From contig NZ_FNBP01000004.1 in assembly GCF_900102535.1 (NCBI RefSeq), positions 310,001 through 374,000 on the forward strand: a stretch of DNA of 64,000 nucleotides, read 5' to 3'. A model generated the notes under the pieces. The model had not been told where the DNA came from and did no database searches. It worked only from the letters and a program-made list of their open reading frames with translations. This document shows, in pieces, positions 35,461 to 44,621 of this stretch. This DNA comes from Sulfitobacter delicatus (lineage in GTDB: Bacteria; Pseudomonadota; Alphaproteobacteria; Rhodobacterales; Rhodobacteraceae). The position numbers and the translations under genes were made by a program. Each line of letters starts with the position of its first letter. Positions within the stretch are counted from its first letter, which is position 1.

Positions 35461-36971
35461 TCAGGCGATTTCGGCCTGCCAATTCCATGGCATGAGTTCG
35501 TCGATGCGATTGATCTTGTGATCAGGTAGACGCTGGAGCACCCATGTAAGCCAGGCTTGGGGATCGACGTTGTTCAGCTTGCAGGTTTCCATGAGTGTGT
35601 AGGCGATCGCAGCCGCGTTTCCGCCACCGACGGAGCCCATGAACAGATAGTTTTTTCTGCCTAATGCAACCGGGCGCATTGTCCGCTCACAAGTGTTGTT
35701 GTCCAGCTCGAGGCGCCCGTCGCTGAGATAGCCACGGGCCTTTGGCATACGGTTCAGCGCATAGCGGATCGCTTCGGCGAGTTTTGTTTTTCCCGATATT
35801 TTGCGCAGCTGCGCCTGCAGCCAAAGCTCTAATTCGTCGAAGACGGGCTTAGCCTTCGCCTGCCGCAGGGCCATGCGCTCTTCCGGGGGTTTTCCCCGTG
35901 CCTCCGTCTCGACAGCGTAAAGCTGCGCGATCTGTTTGATCGCATGCTGTGCAATGGGAGAGCCGGTGCGCTCGACCTCGTCGACAAATTTGCGGCGCAC
36001 ATGGACCATGCAGGCCTGTTCGTCAGCCTTGCCTTCGCCAAACAGGCCATTGAAGCCGGCAAAGCCATCGGCATGGACGGTGCCGGTATAGCCCGAAAGA
36101 TGATTGGCGGGGTGCTCCCCCTTCCGGTCGACGCTGAACTGATACCAGGCGCAGGGGGGTGCCACCCCGCACCACGGGCGTTCGTCCCGGACATAACTCC
36201 AGAACCGGGCAGTTTTGGTCTTCGTGGTGTTGGCGCGCACCTGCAGTTTGACAGGGGTGTCGTCTGCAAACAAGGCTGGCCCCGCCCGAACCAGTTTGCC
36301 GATGTGCTCGGCCAGAGGTGCCAGCAGGGCCGTCGTGCGCCCGACCCAGTCGCTCAGCGTGGAGCGATGCAAATCGACCCCTTCGCGGGCGTAGATTTTG
36401 GATTGCCGTTCAAGTGGCAGGTGGTCGCAATATTTGCCGACTAGCATGTGCGACACGAGGCCGGGACCGGGCCGGCCGCGTTCGATTAGGCGGGAGGGCA
36501 GCGGAGCTTGGGTGAAGGCTTCGCAGCAAGTGCAGGCCATGCGGGGGCGGATGAACCGCCGCACCACGAAGTGACCGGGGATGTAATCCAGTTCTTCGGT
36601 CACGTCCTCACCCACCTGGCGCAGGGTGCCGCCGCATCCAGCGCATGCATCACCAGGTGACAGGACCTCATCTTCCCGATCAAGGTGATCTGGCAGCGGC
36701 TTGCGGCTGTGCTGGCGCTTGTTGGCTGGGACCTCTTCATCGCCGGGCGACTGCTTGGTGTGTTGATCTTCTGCAGCCTGCGCGATCTCGCCGTCTTCCG
36801 GCAGGTCGAGAGCAAGTTGATCCATGCCCTCTGCCTTCGAACCGAAGCGCGCCTTACGATGGCCGTGAAGTTCGGCCTTCAACTTCTCGATTTGGTAAGC
36901 TTGTGACTGGATATGTTGGAGCATTTGCGCGCTGACAGAGCGCAGCTCGTCAGGGTCTTCGGGTAGGGATT
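35461..36971 (-). pseudogene. IS66-family transposase TnpC, 5' end cut by IS3 insertion
   Basis: The IS66 transposase reads from [20 protein letters not shown] to the C-terminal [11 protein letters not shown]. Domains in order: leucine-zipper region ([18 protein letters not shown]), zinc-binding CAGCGG and CTCCE, then the DDE core with [22 protein letters not shown], and [20 protein letters not shown]. The upstream end stops at the boundary of the IS3 element (36972), so the natural start and the usual tnpA and tnpB genes are absent. The rest appears undamaged. Confidence 0.9.
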
Positions 36972-37009
36972 TGGTCTTGTCCCGCTCACGTTCCGGTCTC
37001 TCAACTCAT

Positions 37010-37867
37010 TTAGGCAGCCTTTCGCTCGAAGGCCAAGGGGCTTTTGCCACCTAACGATGAGTGGCGGCGGCGCGGATTATAGAACCCGTTGATATACTGG
37101 AAGATCGCGGCTTCGGCTTGTCGTCTGGTTTCCCAGCGGTTGCGCCAGATCAACTCAGCCTTGATGGATTTGAAGAATGTTTCCACCATGGAATTGTCGT
37201 AGCAATTTCCTTTTCCGCTCATTGATACTTTGAAACCATGCTTTGACAGGCGCTTCTGATAGTCATGTGAGCAGTATTGCGATCCACGATCCGTGTGGTG
37301 AATGCAACCCTCCGGCGGCTGCCGCAAAGCTACTGCCATATCCAGCGTCCGGATCGCCAGGTCCCTCTTCATACGGTTGCTGACGGCCCAGCCGATGACC
37401 CGGCGTGAATAGAGATCGATAATCACAGCCAGATAGAGCCAGCCTTCACTCGTCCAGATATAGGATATGTCACCCGCCCATTTCTGGTTGGGGCCATCAG
37501 CCGAGAAGTCCTGATCCAGCAAGTTGGGCGCGATGTTGAACGCATGGTTGCTGTCCGTGGTCACCTTGTATTTCTGGGTTCTGACGATCTTGATGTCGTT
37601 CTCACGCATCAAACGACCTATGCGCCGGTGCCCGACCTTCAGTCCCAGCTCCTGCAACTCCTCGGTCATGCGTGGTCGACCGTAGCTTTGTAGGCTAAGA
37701 CGATGTTGCTCTCGGATATGCGCCAAAACCACCATATCATCGCGCTGCCGTCGGCTCATCGGGCGGACCCGCCACGCACGATACCCACGTGACGTGACTT
37801 GCATAACGCGGCACAGAAACTCGACCGGCCATTCTTCTCTCCAGGCGTCAATGAAGGCGAACCTCAC
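37010..37867 (-). CDS. IS3-family transposase OrfB
   Basis: 285 residues, DDE integrase. It has an HTH_21-like start (YGRPRMTEELQELGLKVGHR) and a core with WAGDISYIWTSEGWLYLAVI (first Asp), HHTDRGSQYCS (second) and DNSMVETFFKSIKAELIW (Glu), closing with NPRRRHSSLGGKSP. It overlaps orfA by four bases. Its gene looks intact, so this copy may still be mobile. Confidence 0.93.
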   Translation of the reverse strand: MRFAFIDAWREEWPVEFLCRVMQVTSRGYRAWRVRPMSRRQRDDMVVLAHIREQHRLSLQSYGRPRMTEELQELGLKVGHRRIGRLMRENDIKIVRTQKYKVTTDSNHAFNIAPNLLDQDFSADGPNQKWAGDISYIWTSEGWLYLAVIIDLYSRRVIGWAVSNRMKRDLAIRTLDMAVALRQPPEGCIHHTDRGSQYCSHDYQKRLSKHGFKVSMSGKGNCYDNSMVETFFKSIKAELIWRNRWETRRQAEAAIFQYINGFYNPRRRHSSLGGKSPLAFERKAA

Positions 37868-38139
37868 CGACTTTGGCCTGCAAAGAAGATCGCCGCTTTT
37901 TTTAACACTTCCCTCTCCTCGCGCAGCAAGCGAACTTCTTTGCGGAGGCGCTCGTTCTCTTTTTCAACGTCCTCGTGCGGTCCTGACATCAAATCGTCAT
38001 GCTGATGTTTTTGGACCCACTTGTTCAGCGTCGAAAGCCCAACCCCCAAATCAGAGGCCGCCTGTGGTCGTGTCAGTCCGCTGGTCGTTGCGATGCGCAC
38101 TGCATCACGGCGGAACTCGTCGGTGTATCTCGTTGCCAT
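37864..38139 (-). CDS. IS3-family transposase OrfA
   Basis: 91 residues with the HTH (RRDAVRIATTSGLTRPQAAS ... LSTLNKWVQKHQ) and the leucine-zipper helix (EKENERLRKEVRLLREEREV). It ends in overlap with orfB (37864-37867). The GGAG ribosome site lies upstream of the ATG at 38139. Confidence 0.92.
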   Translation of the reverse strand: MATRYTDEFRRDAVRIATTSGLTRPQAASDLGVGLSTLNKWVQKHQHDDLMSGPHEDVEKENERLRKEVRLLREEREVLKKAAIFFAGQSR

Positions 38140-38203
38140 TCACAATCTCCTTCATAGAAAACATTGCTCGAAAGAGACCGGAACTAAACCGCGACAAGAC
38201 CAG

Positions 38204-38440
38204 TGGAAGGCCGCCCGTGCGTACGCCGAAGAAATCACCGAAGCCGAGGCCCGCACGGCCCTGCAGCAACTTGACCCGCTGTGGGATGAACTCTTCCCTG
38301 CCGAGCAGGCCCGCATCGTAGCGCTGCTTGTCGAGCGCGTGGACATCGTCACGGAGGGGCTGAACGTGCGGCTGCGCGTCGACGGCTTGGGTGGCCTTGC
38401 GCGCGAAATGCTCGCAGGCGGCATCGAGGCGGCAGCATGA
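38204..38440 (+). pseudogene. C-terminal fragment of large serine recombinase
   Basis: WKAARAYAEEITEAEARTAL, LFPAEQARIVALLVERVDIV and GLNVRLRVDGLGGLAREML form the typical C-terminus of the recombinase that follows DUF2924. The frame is open into the IS on the left. With the stub at 35429 this shows one gene whose centre was lost during the IS66 and IS3 insertions. Confidence 0.85.
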
Positions 38441-38820
38441 CCAGCGGGACCCCGATACCAGACACAGTGACGCTGCATGTGCCATTCCGCGTCGTGAAGC
38501 GCGGTGGGCGAAAGGAGATGCAGCTGCCCGAGGGCGCCTTACAACCGCGCCGGACAGACAGCACCTTGGTCAAGGCGCTTTCCCGCGCATTTCGCTGGAA
38601 ACGAATGTTGGATTCAGGTGAGTTTGCCACAATCGCAGAACTAGCGGAACGCGAGGGGATCGCACCCTCCTACATGACACGTGTCCTGCGCCTAACGCTG
38701 CTAGCCCCCGACATCGTCGAGTCGGTCCTGGACGGGAAGCAGAGGCCGGAGGTGACACTGGCGCGCGTGCTGGATCCCTTTCCTTCAATCTGGATGCGGC
38801 AGATGGACCACTTCGACTGA
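38437..38820 (+). CDS. Recombinase-associated hypothetical protein
   Basis: 127 residues; the start overlaps the recombinase stop by an ATGA. It contains HTH-like GEFATIAELAEREGIAPSYM and TRVLRLTLLAPDIVESVL, a pattern of small proteins always found right after this recombinase family. It is probably a DNA-binding cofactor, now orphaned by loss of the recombinase. Confidence 0.75.
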   Translation: MTSGTPIPDTVTLHVPFRVVKRGGRKEMQLPEGALQPRRTDSTLVKALSRAFRWKRMLDSGEFATIAELAEREGIAPSYMTRVLRLTLLAPDIVESVLDGKQRPEVTLARVLDPFPSIWMRQMDHFD

Positions 38821-38912
38821 CGCGTCGCAACCCCAAAGGACCTTTGCTCGTCGAAGCTGACGTTGTGTTTGCGGCCGGTCAAAGCGGAGCCCGGTTACCG
38901 CCAATCTAATTT

Positions 38913-39119
38913 ATGGAGACCAACTTTCCGCAGTTTGAATGCGCGCCATGTCATGAAGACGGGTTTCACCCATGGACTAAGAAGGGAGCGCATCGCTGCT
39001 ACTCTTGCTTTGGAACCATCCCGCCTACCAAGCGGCGTTATCGCGCCCTCACTGAAATGCCCTATGCTGAGCTCTCAGCGGCAGCACCCAGTCCGGACCA
39101 TTCTTTGAGTTTGCGATAG
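38913..39119 (+). CDS. Possible small zinc-ribbon protein
   Basis: 68 residues (METNFPQFECAPCHEDGFH...HRCYSCFG) with two CxxC pairs 16 residues apart, the spacing of a zinc ribbon. The C-terminal third overlaps the 3' end of the DGQHR gene on the other strand, and no strong ribosome site is seen. Real translation is uncertain. Confidence 0.35.
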   Translation: METNFPQFECAPCHEDGFHPWTKKGAHRCYSCFGTIPPTKRRYRALTEMPYAELSAAAPSPDHSLSLR

Positions 39120-40231
39120 AGCTTGGACTCACCCGAACCAGCCGCAGGAAATGCGTCAAAGTTCAGTGGCGAACCCGCATCGTTTCCACTTGCGTTCTTT
39201 ATGCGCTGCATGAGTCCTTGGAAATAGTCAAAGCTGAGATCACCTTTAGCTGCACCGTCTTTGTAAGCATCCACCAGCAACGACATCAAGGCGCCATAAC
39301 CAATGGTTTTGGACAGCGGGTTGTCCTGCTGTGCCCAGAGGTCGGGAAAGGCATCCGAAACAGCCCGAAAATAACTCTTGAGAATTTTCAGGATCGCCCA
39401 GTCTTTATCCTCTGCAAAGAACCGGCGAAACACGAGACCCTTCTCGGCTTCATTGCCTGCGAGCTTTATCTCCTGGCCCCGCTTGTAGATGTCCCGGTCA
39501 CCCATTGGATCACTCGAAATCAGATCAGCTATGCGGCTCGCAACGGCTCCTTGGCTAAGCGGAGCACGGTAGAGAACTTCATCCTCAAATTTCGGCGCAA
39601 TGCCAAGAAGCTTAATGCGCCGATACAACGGTGAATCCTCATCGGTATTCAGCGCCTTTGTAATGAGGTGAGCCGTTCGTTGCGGGCTTCTTGTTTCAGA
39701 TACATCAAACAAGTCATACACAAGGGATTTATTTACCTTCTGCTGTGTCACATTGATGGTGGAAAACAGATAAGCCTGATCCTCTATCGGCAAATCGATA
39801 AAGAATGCCACAATCAAGTCAAAGGTCTCGACATCAGCCTTTTCAAAGCCTGAAAGACGATGTTGTCCATCAATGATCTTGAAAGCTTCGTCATCCATAG
39901 CAATGTCGAAACAATAAATTGAGCTGCCATCATCGCAACCGCTATCGATAGGCTTCGGTGCATTGTTTAGGTACGCCGTATTCAAATTCAGGATGAATGC
40001 GTTCGGGAAAGACGAATCCACAGTCTCTATATATTTCGCGATATCAGCGACGCGCTTGTCACTGAGCCCCCTCTGGATACCAGACATTTTCTCGACATCA
40101 CGACTTGTGATCCTGCGAATGTCAGACTTAGCCAGCTTTGAAAGCTGTTTTGAGGCTATCCGAGCTACAAAAAGCTCACCGATAGGCTGGGTAACCTTAA
40201 TAGCAGAGACTCGGATGGATTCAGTGTTCAT
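39062..40231 (-). CDS. dndB: DGQHR-domain protein (DndB-like)
   Basis: 389 residues. The motif KIIDGQHRLSGFE (DGQHR at ~121-125) defines the DGQHR/DndB family. SAIKVTQPIGELFVARI near the N-terminus and LFSTINVTQQKVNKSLVYDL after the motif also fit. In characterised dnd loci DndB is a regulator of the modification operon and binds DNA. Here it is the last gene of a minus-strand operon, whereas in classical loci dndB precedes dndC. Its start overlaps the stop of the membrane-protein gene in an ATGA. Confidence 0.82.
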   Translation of the reverse strand: MNTESIRVSAIKVTQPIGELFVARIASKQLSKLAKSDIRRITSRDVEKMSGIQRGLSDKRVADIAKYIETVDSSFPNAFILNLNTAYLNNAPKPIDSGCDDGSSIYCFDIAMDDEAFKIIDGQHRLSGFEKADVETFDLIVAFFIDLPIEDQAYLFSTINVTQQKVNKSLVYDLFDVSETRSPQRTAHLITKALNTDEDSPLYRRIKLLGIAPKFEDEVLYRAPLSQGAVASRIADLISSDPMGDRDIYKRGQEIKLAGNEAEKGLVFRRFFAEDKDWAILKILKSYFRAVSDAFPDLWAQQDNPLSKTIGYGALMSLLVDAYKDGAAKGDLSFDYFQGLMQRIKNASGNDAGSPLNFDAFPAAGSGESKLYRKLKEWSGLGAAAESSA

Positions 40232-40773
40232 ATCTTGATCCCATCAACTTCGTTATTGGCTGCTGCGTTCTGGCTCATTTCCCTTTGGCGCTCATCAAGT
40301 GCCTGCTCAAAGCTCTCACTAGCCGCCACAACCCGAATCAGGAAAGCCATGAACGAAACAATCAAAGCAAATGCAAATACCAAAAGAGCACTATAATTAA
40401 GAATATTGAGGTCAATGTTCAGAGAGCCAGGGGAAATACTTGCACTATACAGAACATTCAGGGCCGCAACCAATGCACCAAATATAATCAAGATCAGAGA
40501 AACATTCTTTAGCCACTTCCATTTTGTTTGCTGTCTTTGTGGTATGGGAATGTCATCGATGAGCTGTGTTCCGCATAAACTGAGTGCGAGGACGGTCGCA
40601 CCGACACGCAGATCATTGTCTAAATCTGGTGAAAATCCCACCGCAAGTGCGATAAAAAAAGTTACACCCAGCGGGATGAACCCCCAAAACACACTGTTCC
40701 AGCCCCATGAAAGCGCAAGCTCGAACCATCCCCAAGCAGTATCTGGCTTCGGCTGCGGATATGCTAAGCTCAT
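40228..40773 (-). CDS. Membrane protein of the Dnd-like operon
   Basis: 181 residues with four likely membrane segments (about residues 27-46, 59-70, 88-108 and 124-148) and a charged cytoplasmic tail (EQALDERQREMSQNAAANNE). No family recognised. It is coupled by ATGA to the DGQHR gene downstream and lies 27 bases after the HerA-like gene. Membrane proteins are not part of the classical dndBCDE set, so this could be an effector of abortive type or an anchor; both are inference. Confidence 0.75.
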   Translation of the reverse strand: MSLAYPQPKPDTAWGWFELALSWGWNSVFWGFIPLGVTFFIALAVGFSPDLDNDLRVGATVLALSLCGTQLIDDIPIPQRQQTKWKWLKNVSLILIIFGALVAALNVLYSASISPGSLNIDLNILNYSALLVFAFALIVSFMAFLIRVVAASESFEQALDERQREMSQNAAANNEVDGIKI

Positions 40774-40800
40774 ATTAAAATCTCACAATAATGTCAGGCA

Positions 40801-42333
40801 TCACCACGCCTTGACTTTTTTTGCCTGATCGCCCCGTCGCTTAACAAAGCACTCCCCAGTCTTCAGCGCGCCAAGATTAGCTCCTTTGCCAAGGATGCGC
40901 GCAGCATTGCGCGGCGGCGCATTCGTCGAGAACGCCGCAACCAGACCCATCTCGGAGAGGAACTCATCATCTTCACCCGAGAAATCGTCCGGCGATTGCG
41001 AGATCAGCATGATCGCTCCGCCCTTGGAGCGGCTCATCCGGATGAGGTTCGACAAGGAAGGAAGCTTGGAGCCCAGGATCTGGTGAGCTTCATCGACCAT
41101 GCACAGAATGCGCAAACCCCTTGACCCATCAGCGCTACTATCAGCATCTACCAGGCTGTTCAGGTACTGATCAAGCGCATCAAGCACCAGATTCACAACC
41201 ATAGTGCGACTGTCCTCAGCAACATTCGGCGGAAGTTTGATGATCCAGCTTTGCCCAAAAAACTCCGCCGGACTAAAGCTTGGCTTGAAGAGTGGAAAAC
41301 GGCAAATCTCCTGCATGGTGGAGATGGCTCCGTCTTCCTTCATCTCGTGTTCGGCATAGTAGTTCGTCAAGGCATCGCGGATGTGTGGCAACTCGCAGGG
41401 GCTTTCATGAGCAAGCGCCATGCTGGCTGCTTCGTGCAACGCCGTGCGCTGACGGTCGCCAAGACGGCTCCCCTTCAGCCGGGCGAAGGATTCCCGAAAT
41501 CGCGATGCGGCTTCCGCAATATCGATCTCACCGTTTGATGACAGGGAAAGAACATCGAGCGGGATCGGGGCCCGAGGGGGCTCCAATATCTGTGCACCAA
41601 AGAGCTCATCGATATGATACCCGCCGCCAGATGCGTCAGTCCCAAGATCGCCCTTGAAATCAAAAGCGAGCAACGGCACCGAGGCCTGCTCCCTGATCGA
41701 GCGCAGCATGGCAACGGCGGTTCTCGTTTTTCCTGAGCCGACGCCGCCCATGATCGCGCTATGTGGCGAGCCGCCCTTGCCATTCAGGCTCCAGACTATC
41801 TTTTCCTTTGTGGCAACATCTTCACCGATCTCGCCAATCGGCACATCAATCTGACCGCTTGAAAATGTTGCGCCAATTCCTGTGCCGCCAATGCTGCGGA
41901 GAGCGCCGCCCGATGTCGGAAGCTCAGCCACCTCGACCAGACGTTTGACGAATTTTGCCACGTCCTGACCGGCTTGATCCCAATCTTTTTCCAGATGCAC
42001 AAGGCCACGCTGCCAATGCGCGCCAACCAGACCAATAAGTCTGCGGACATCGAATTCCGGATCACCGGCGCGCTGTGTAATCAGAGATATCCAGACAGAT
42101 AGCGCCGTTCCCGTCCCAAAAAGCGTATCTCCCTTGATTGCCTTTCCGGGCTCCAGCTCATCACTAAGAGGCTCGGGCGGCGCGCTGATCGCCAGCGAAC
42201 GGGATATGGCTAAGCGTGCCGGAAGGTACCGCTTTCGCATCCCGAGTCGCCCCATAAAAGCGGTGTTCAAGGCATCGCTTTTCTCATCGGTGCGAAAATT
42301 TGCACCTGCAACTTCTACCAGAGATAAGCTCAT
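40801..42333 (-). CDS. DndE-like domain fused to HerA/DUF87-type ATPase
   Basis: 510 residues. Residues ~10-135 follow the DndE pattern: a short basic helical start (TAFMGRLGMRKRYLPARLAI), a middle GDTLFGTGTALSVWISLITQ, and AHWQRGLVHL. In DndE this ends as AHInRGv. The rest is a HerA/FtsK-like P-loop ATPase with Walker A GGVGSGKT (~196-203), LLAFDFKGDLG, Walker B ILCMVDEAHQILG and IMLISQSPDDFS. DndE binds nicked DNA in the sulfur-modification complex. HerA-type ATPases occur in the restriction half (DptH). The fusion would put both functions in one protein. It overlaps dndD by an ATGA. No separate dndE is present. Confidence 0.78.
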   Translation of the reverse strand: MSLSLVEVAGANFRTDEKSDALNTAFMGRLGMRKRYLPARLAISRSLAISAPPEPLSDELEPGKAIKGDTLFGTGTALSVWISLITQRAGDPEFDVRRLIGLVGAHWQRGLVHLEKDWDQAGQDVAKFVKRLVEVAELPTSGGALRSIGGTGIGATFSSGQIDVPIGEIGEDVATKEKIVWSLNGKGGSPHSAIMGGVGSGKTRTAVAMLRSIREQASVPLLAFDFKGDLGTDASGGGYHIDELFGAQILEPPRAPIPLDVLSLSSNGEIDIAEAASRFRESFARLKGSRLGDRQRTALHEAASMALAHESPCELPHIRDALTNYYAEHEMKEDGAISTMQEICRFPLFKPSFSPAEFFGQSWIIKLPPNVAEDSRTMVVNLVLDALDQYLNSLVDADSSADGSRGLRILCMVDEAHQILGSKLPSLSNLIRMSRSKGGAIMLISQSPDDFSGEDDEFLSEMGLVAAFSTNAPPRNAARILGKGANLGALKTGECFVKRRGDQAKKVKAW

Positions 42334-44414
42334 GCAACGCCCTCCGGCTCTTCAAAGTAACCTGGGCGCGCGGAAGACTGGCCGATATCGCCCACCCGCT
42401 CGAAATTCACCAGGTACTTCTTTTGCACATGCGGCGCGATCTCGCGCAGATACTCACCAACAACTTCTGTGTTTGTGGAGAGCAGGATCACCTGATGCTC
42501 CCGCTGGACGAGATGGTTCAAAACGCCCTTGCGGTGTTCGATGTCCAAACGCCCAAGAGGCGTGTCCACGACCATTGGGAACCCCCGGCCAGAGACAGAA
42601 GATACCGCTGAGATCAAGGCTTGGGTAAATATCTGCTTTTCACCAGCGGACAGATCATACCCGCGCAAATCCATGCCGTCAGTGTTGAGCAGCTTCACAT
42701 CGCAGTTTTCATCAATGGCAATGCGTTCTACGAGATCTTTTTTATGCGCCATAGAGCGATGGGCTTCCGTCATCGCAGCGGCGATAGCATCGATCTGGCT
42801 AGGCACAGCCTTGGCGACGATATCATCTACCATCGAGGCAACCTTGAGCGCCCGCATTGCCCGGCGCACAGAAGGCTTGGCTTGATCCCATTGTCCGGCC
42901 AGTTTGGTTAGATCGGTGTTTTTTTGATTGATCTGGCTTTCCAGTGCGCTCATTTCGCGCTTGAGCGCTCCGATTTCCTGATCAAGCTGCTGAATCTCAC
43001 CATTGAGCTGCGTAAGGCGCTCGCGCTTCTTATCAACATGAGGTGCCACCGCTTCCGTGCGTGTGACTTCATCCTGCAAGCGTTTGAGGGCCTCTTCGTT
43101 TGTAGCAATAACGTTTAAAAGCTCAACAATGGCAGGTGCGCCTAACTCATCAAGCTCATTCAGCCGGTCGATCACCTTCGAACGTTCAAGTTCATTCAGA
43201 TAGGGATGAAGATAGTCCTCGGCACAATTGTCAGGCGGCGGATACCAGAGTTTCTCCCACGCAGCGCGTGCGCTATCCAGGACACCGCCGCGCTGAGATT
43301 CGCTAAGAGCTGGATCGATTGCTTCCATGCCAGAATCAACCGCGCCAATAAAACGTTCCAGATTGCTATCGCCCTGTTTTCTACCACTTTCCCAGCGCTC
43401 TCGCACGGTCTCGCTGGCAAGGCGCTCTTTCACGCTCTCCCTCAGGCCCAGACCGGATAAGGCAAGGGCGATGTCCTTCATCATCAGCTCTTCCAGCTGG
43501 CTGCGGCCCTGTTCTATGGAGCGCTCATAGTTCTTGATCTGCTCGAACTGCTCTTGAAGCAAGGCTTGCGATCCCGCTCCAAAACTGGCCAGCTCGCGTG
43601 TCAAGTGTTCTCGTTCTTCCTTGAGCTCGGTCAGCGTTGGTTCAATCTCGGCGAAGCGCTCGGCTTTCTTGTCATGCTCGAATGTCAGCTGGTGGCGGTC
43701 CAGTTCCAGCTTTTCAATGGTCTTGTCAGAGACGTTCGGCGAGTCCTTGCGCCGGACTTCCGCATAGGCCCGCAAATCCTTTGCCAGCGTCTTGAGGACA
43801 GGAATGCCGAGCAGTCCTTCGATGCCAGAGCGGACCTGCGCTGACATCTCGCGCTCGGCCAGAACACTGACTTGTTCGCCGTCGAACATGAAGAAATGCG
43901 CAAGTGTAAACGGCAGCAGGTTTTCTGCGATAAATTCACGGAACCAGTCCGCACGCTCATTGCCCTGCAAGGCTCCAGCGCCAACAGCTTTGCGCGTAGT
44001 TCCCTGAAAGATATGGATTTCTTCATCTTGCGGGCGGTAAATGCCGGCATCATTGAAATGCCAGATTCGCTGGATTTCGAGCGGCTCGTCGTCATCATCG
44101 ATAAAGGTCAGCTTGACCGAGCAAGAGTTACGGCCCGCTTGTGTTGCACCTCTATGCAGCGCTTTTTCGAGAAAGGCTTTATAGGAAGTAGCAAGCCTTT
44201 CCTTGTCGCCCCCTGAAAAAGGAGAGCGCGCTATAAGCGGCAATCCATCGCGGCCAAACATGCCAAGAACGATGGCTTCAAAAAGACTTGTTTTGCCATA
44301 GCCGTTTGGCGCTCCAATCAGAATGATATTCTTATCGGATGATGGAGCAGGGAATTCGAAATTCGCCGTTGTATAGGCTTTCCAATCCCGGAGGGTAATT
44401 TGAGAAATGTACAT
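42330..44414 (-). CDS. dndD: DNA sulfur modification protein DndD (SMC/Rad50-like ATPase)
   Basis: 694 residues. It has Walker A GAPNGYGKTS (~34-43) directly after the N-terminal strand MYISQITLRDWKAY, HFFMFDGEQVS, long coiled-coil arms (about 230-560), then the ABC signature YDLSAGEKQIFTQAL and Walker B FPMVVDTPLGRLD. The ending is VILLSTNTEVVGEYL. This is the DndD layout. Known role: ATPase of the DNA phosphorothioation complex. It lies six bases after the small gene and overlaps the DndE-HerA gene. Confidence 0.9.
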   Translation of the reverse strand: MYISQITLRDWKAYTTANFEFPAPSSDKNIILIGAPNGYGKTSLFEAIVLGMFGRDGLPLIARSPFSGGDKERLATSYKAFLEKALHRGATQAGRNSCSVKLTFIDDDDEPLEIQRIWHFNDAGIYRPQDEEIHIFQGTTRKAVGAGALQGNERADWFREFIAENLLPFTLAHFFMFDGEQVSVLAEREMSAQVRSGIEGLLGIPVLKTLAKDLRAYAEVRRKDSPNVSDKTIEKLELDRHQLTFEHDKKAERFAEIEPTLTELKEEREHLTRELASFGAGSQALLQEQFEQIKNYERSIEQGRSQLEELMMKDIALALSGLGLRESVKERLASETVRERWESGRKQGDSNLERFIGAVDSGMEAIDPALSESQRGGVLDSARAAWEKLWYPPPDNCAEDYLHPYLNELERSKVIDRLNELDELGAPAIVELLNVIATNEEALKRLQDEVTRTEAVAPHVDKKRERLTQLNGEIQQLDQEIGALKREMSALESQINQKNTDLTKLAGQWDQAKPSVRRAMRALKVASMVDDIVAKAVPSQIDAIAAAMTEAHRSMAHKKDLVERIAIDENCDVKLLNTDGMDLRGYDLSAGEKQIFTQALISAVSSVSGRGFPMVVDTPLGRLDIEHRKGVLNHLVQREHQVILLSTNTEVVGEYLREIAPHVQKKYLVNFERVGDIGQSSARPGYFEEPEGVA

Positions 44415-44420
44415 GTGCGC

Positions 44421-44621
44421 TTATTCGTCCACCTGAATTCGGTCCAGAATATCGTCAAAGGAATCCCATAGACCGGCTCGGCGCTGCTTGCCAGTTTGCT
44501 CGACTTCTGACTGCACCAATTCCTCGAATTCAGCAAACATCAGCCCATTTTCTTTACAGGCCCTCTTGATCATGGAGCGTCCATCTTTGTTATCGAGTAG
44601 TACAACGACATTGCGCGGCAT
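44421..44621 (-). CDS. Small protein of the Dnd-like operon
   Basis: 66 residues (MPRNVVVLLDNKDGRSMIKR...). The start codon follows the dndC stop with no gap, and the gene ends six bases before dndD, so translation in the operon is likely. It does not match DndE, which is longer and basic with a conserved AHxNRG ending. Small proteins of this size are found between dndC and dndD in some dnd-like loci, by my recollection; their function is unknown. The acidic C-terminus (WDSFDDILDRIQVDE) suggests a protein-protein contact. Confidence 0.75.
   Translation of the reverse strand: MPRNVVVLLDNKDGRSMIKRACKENGLMFAEFEELVQSEVEQTGKQRRAGLWDSFDDILDRIQVDE

Larger units (their letters stand above)
36972..38202 (-). 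mobile_element. IS3-family insertion sequence (complete)
   Basis: The ends are TGGTCTTGTC (36972-36981) and GACAAGACCA (38193-38202). A further matching inner segment, GTTCCGGTCTCT, lies about 8 bases inside on both sides. The left flank is IS66 tnpC and the right flank is a serine recombinase, so insertion was linked to a deletion between the two. Confidence 0.88.

Noticed and set aside
44421-44621. 66-aa protein as DndE
   Set aside because: Too short and lacking the basic helix and AHxNRG ending; a DndE-like domain is instead fused to the HerA-like ATPase.
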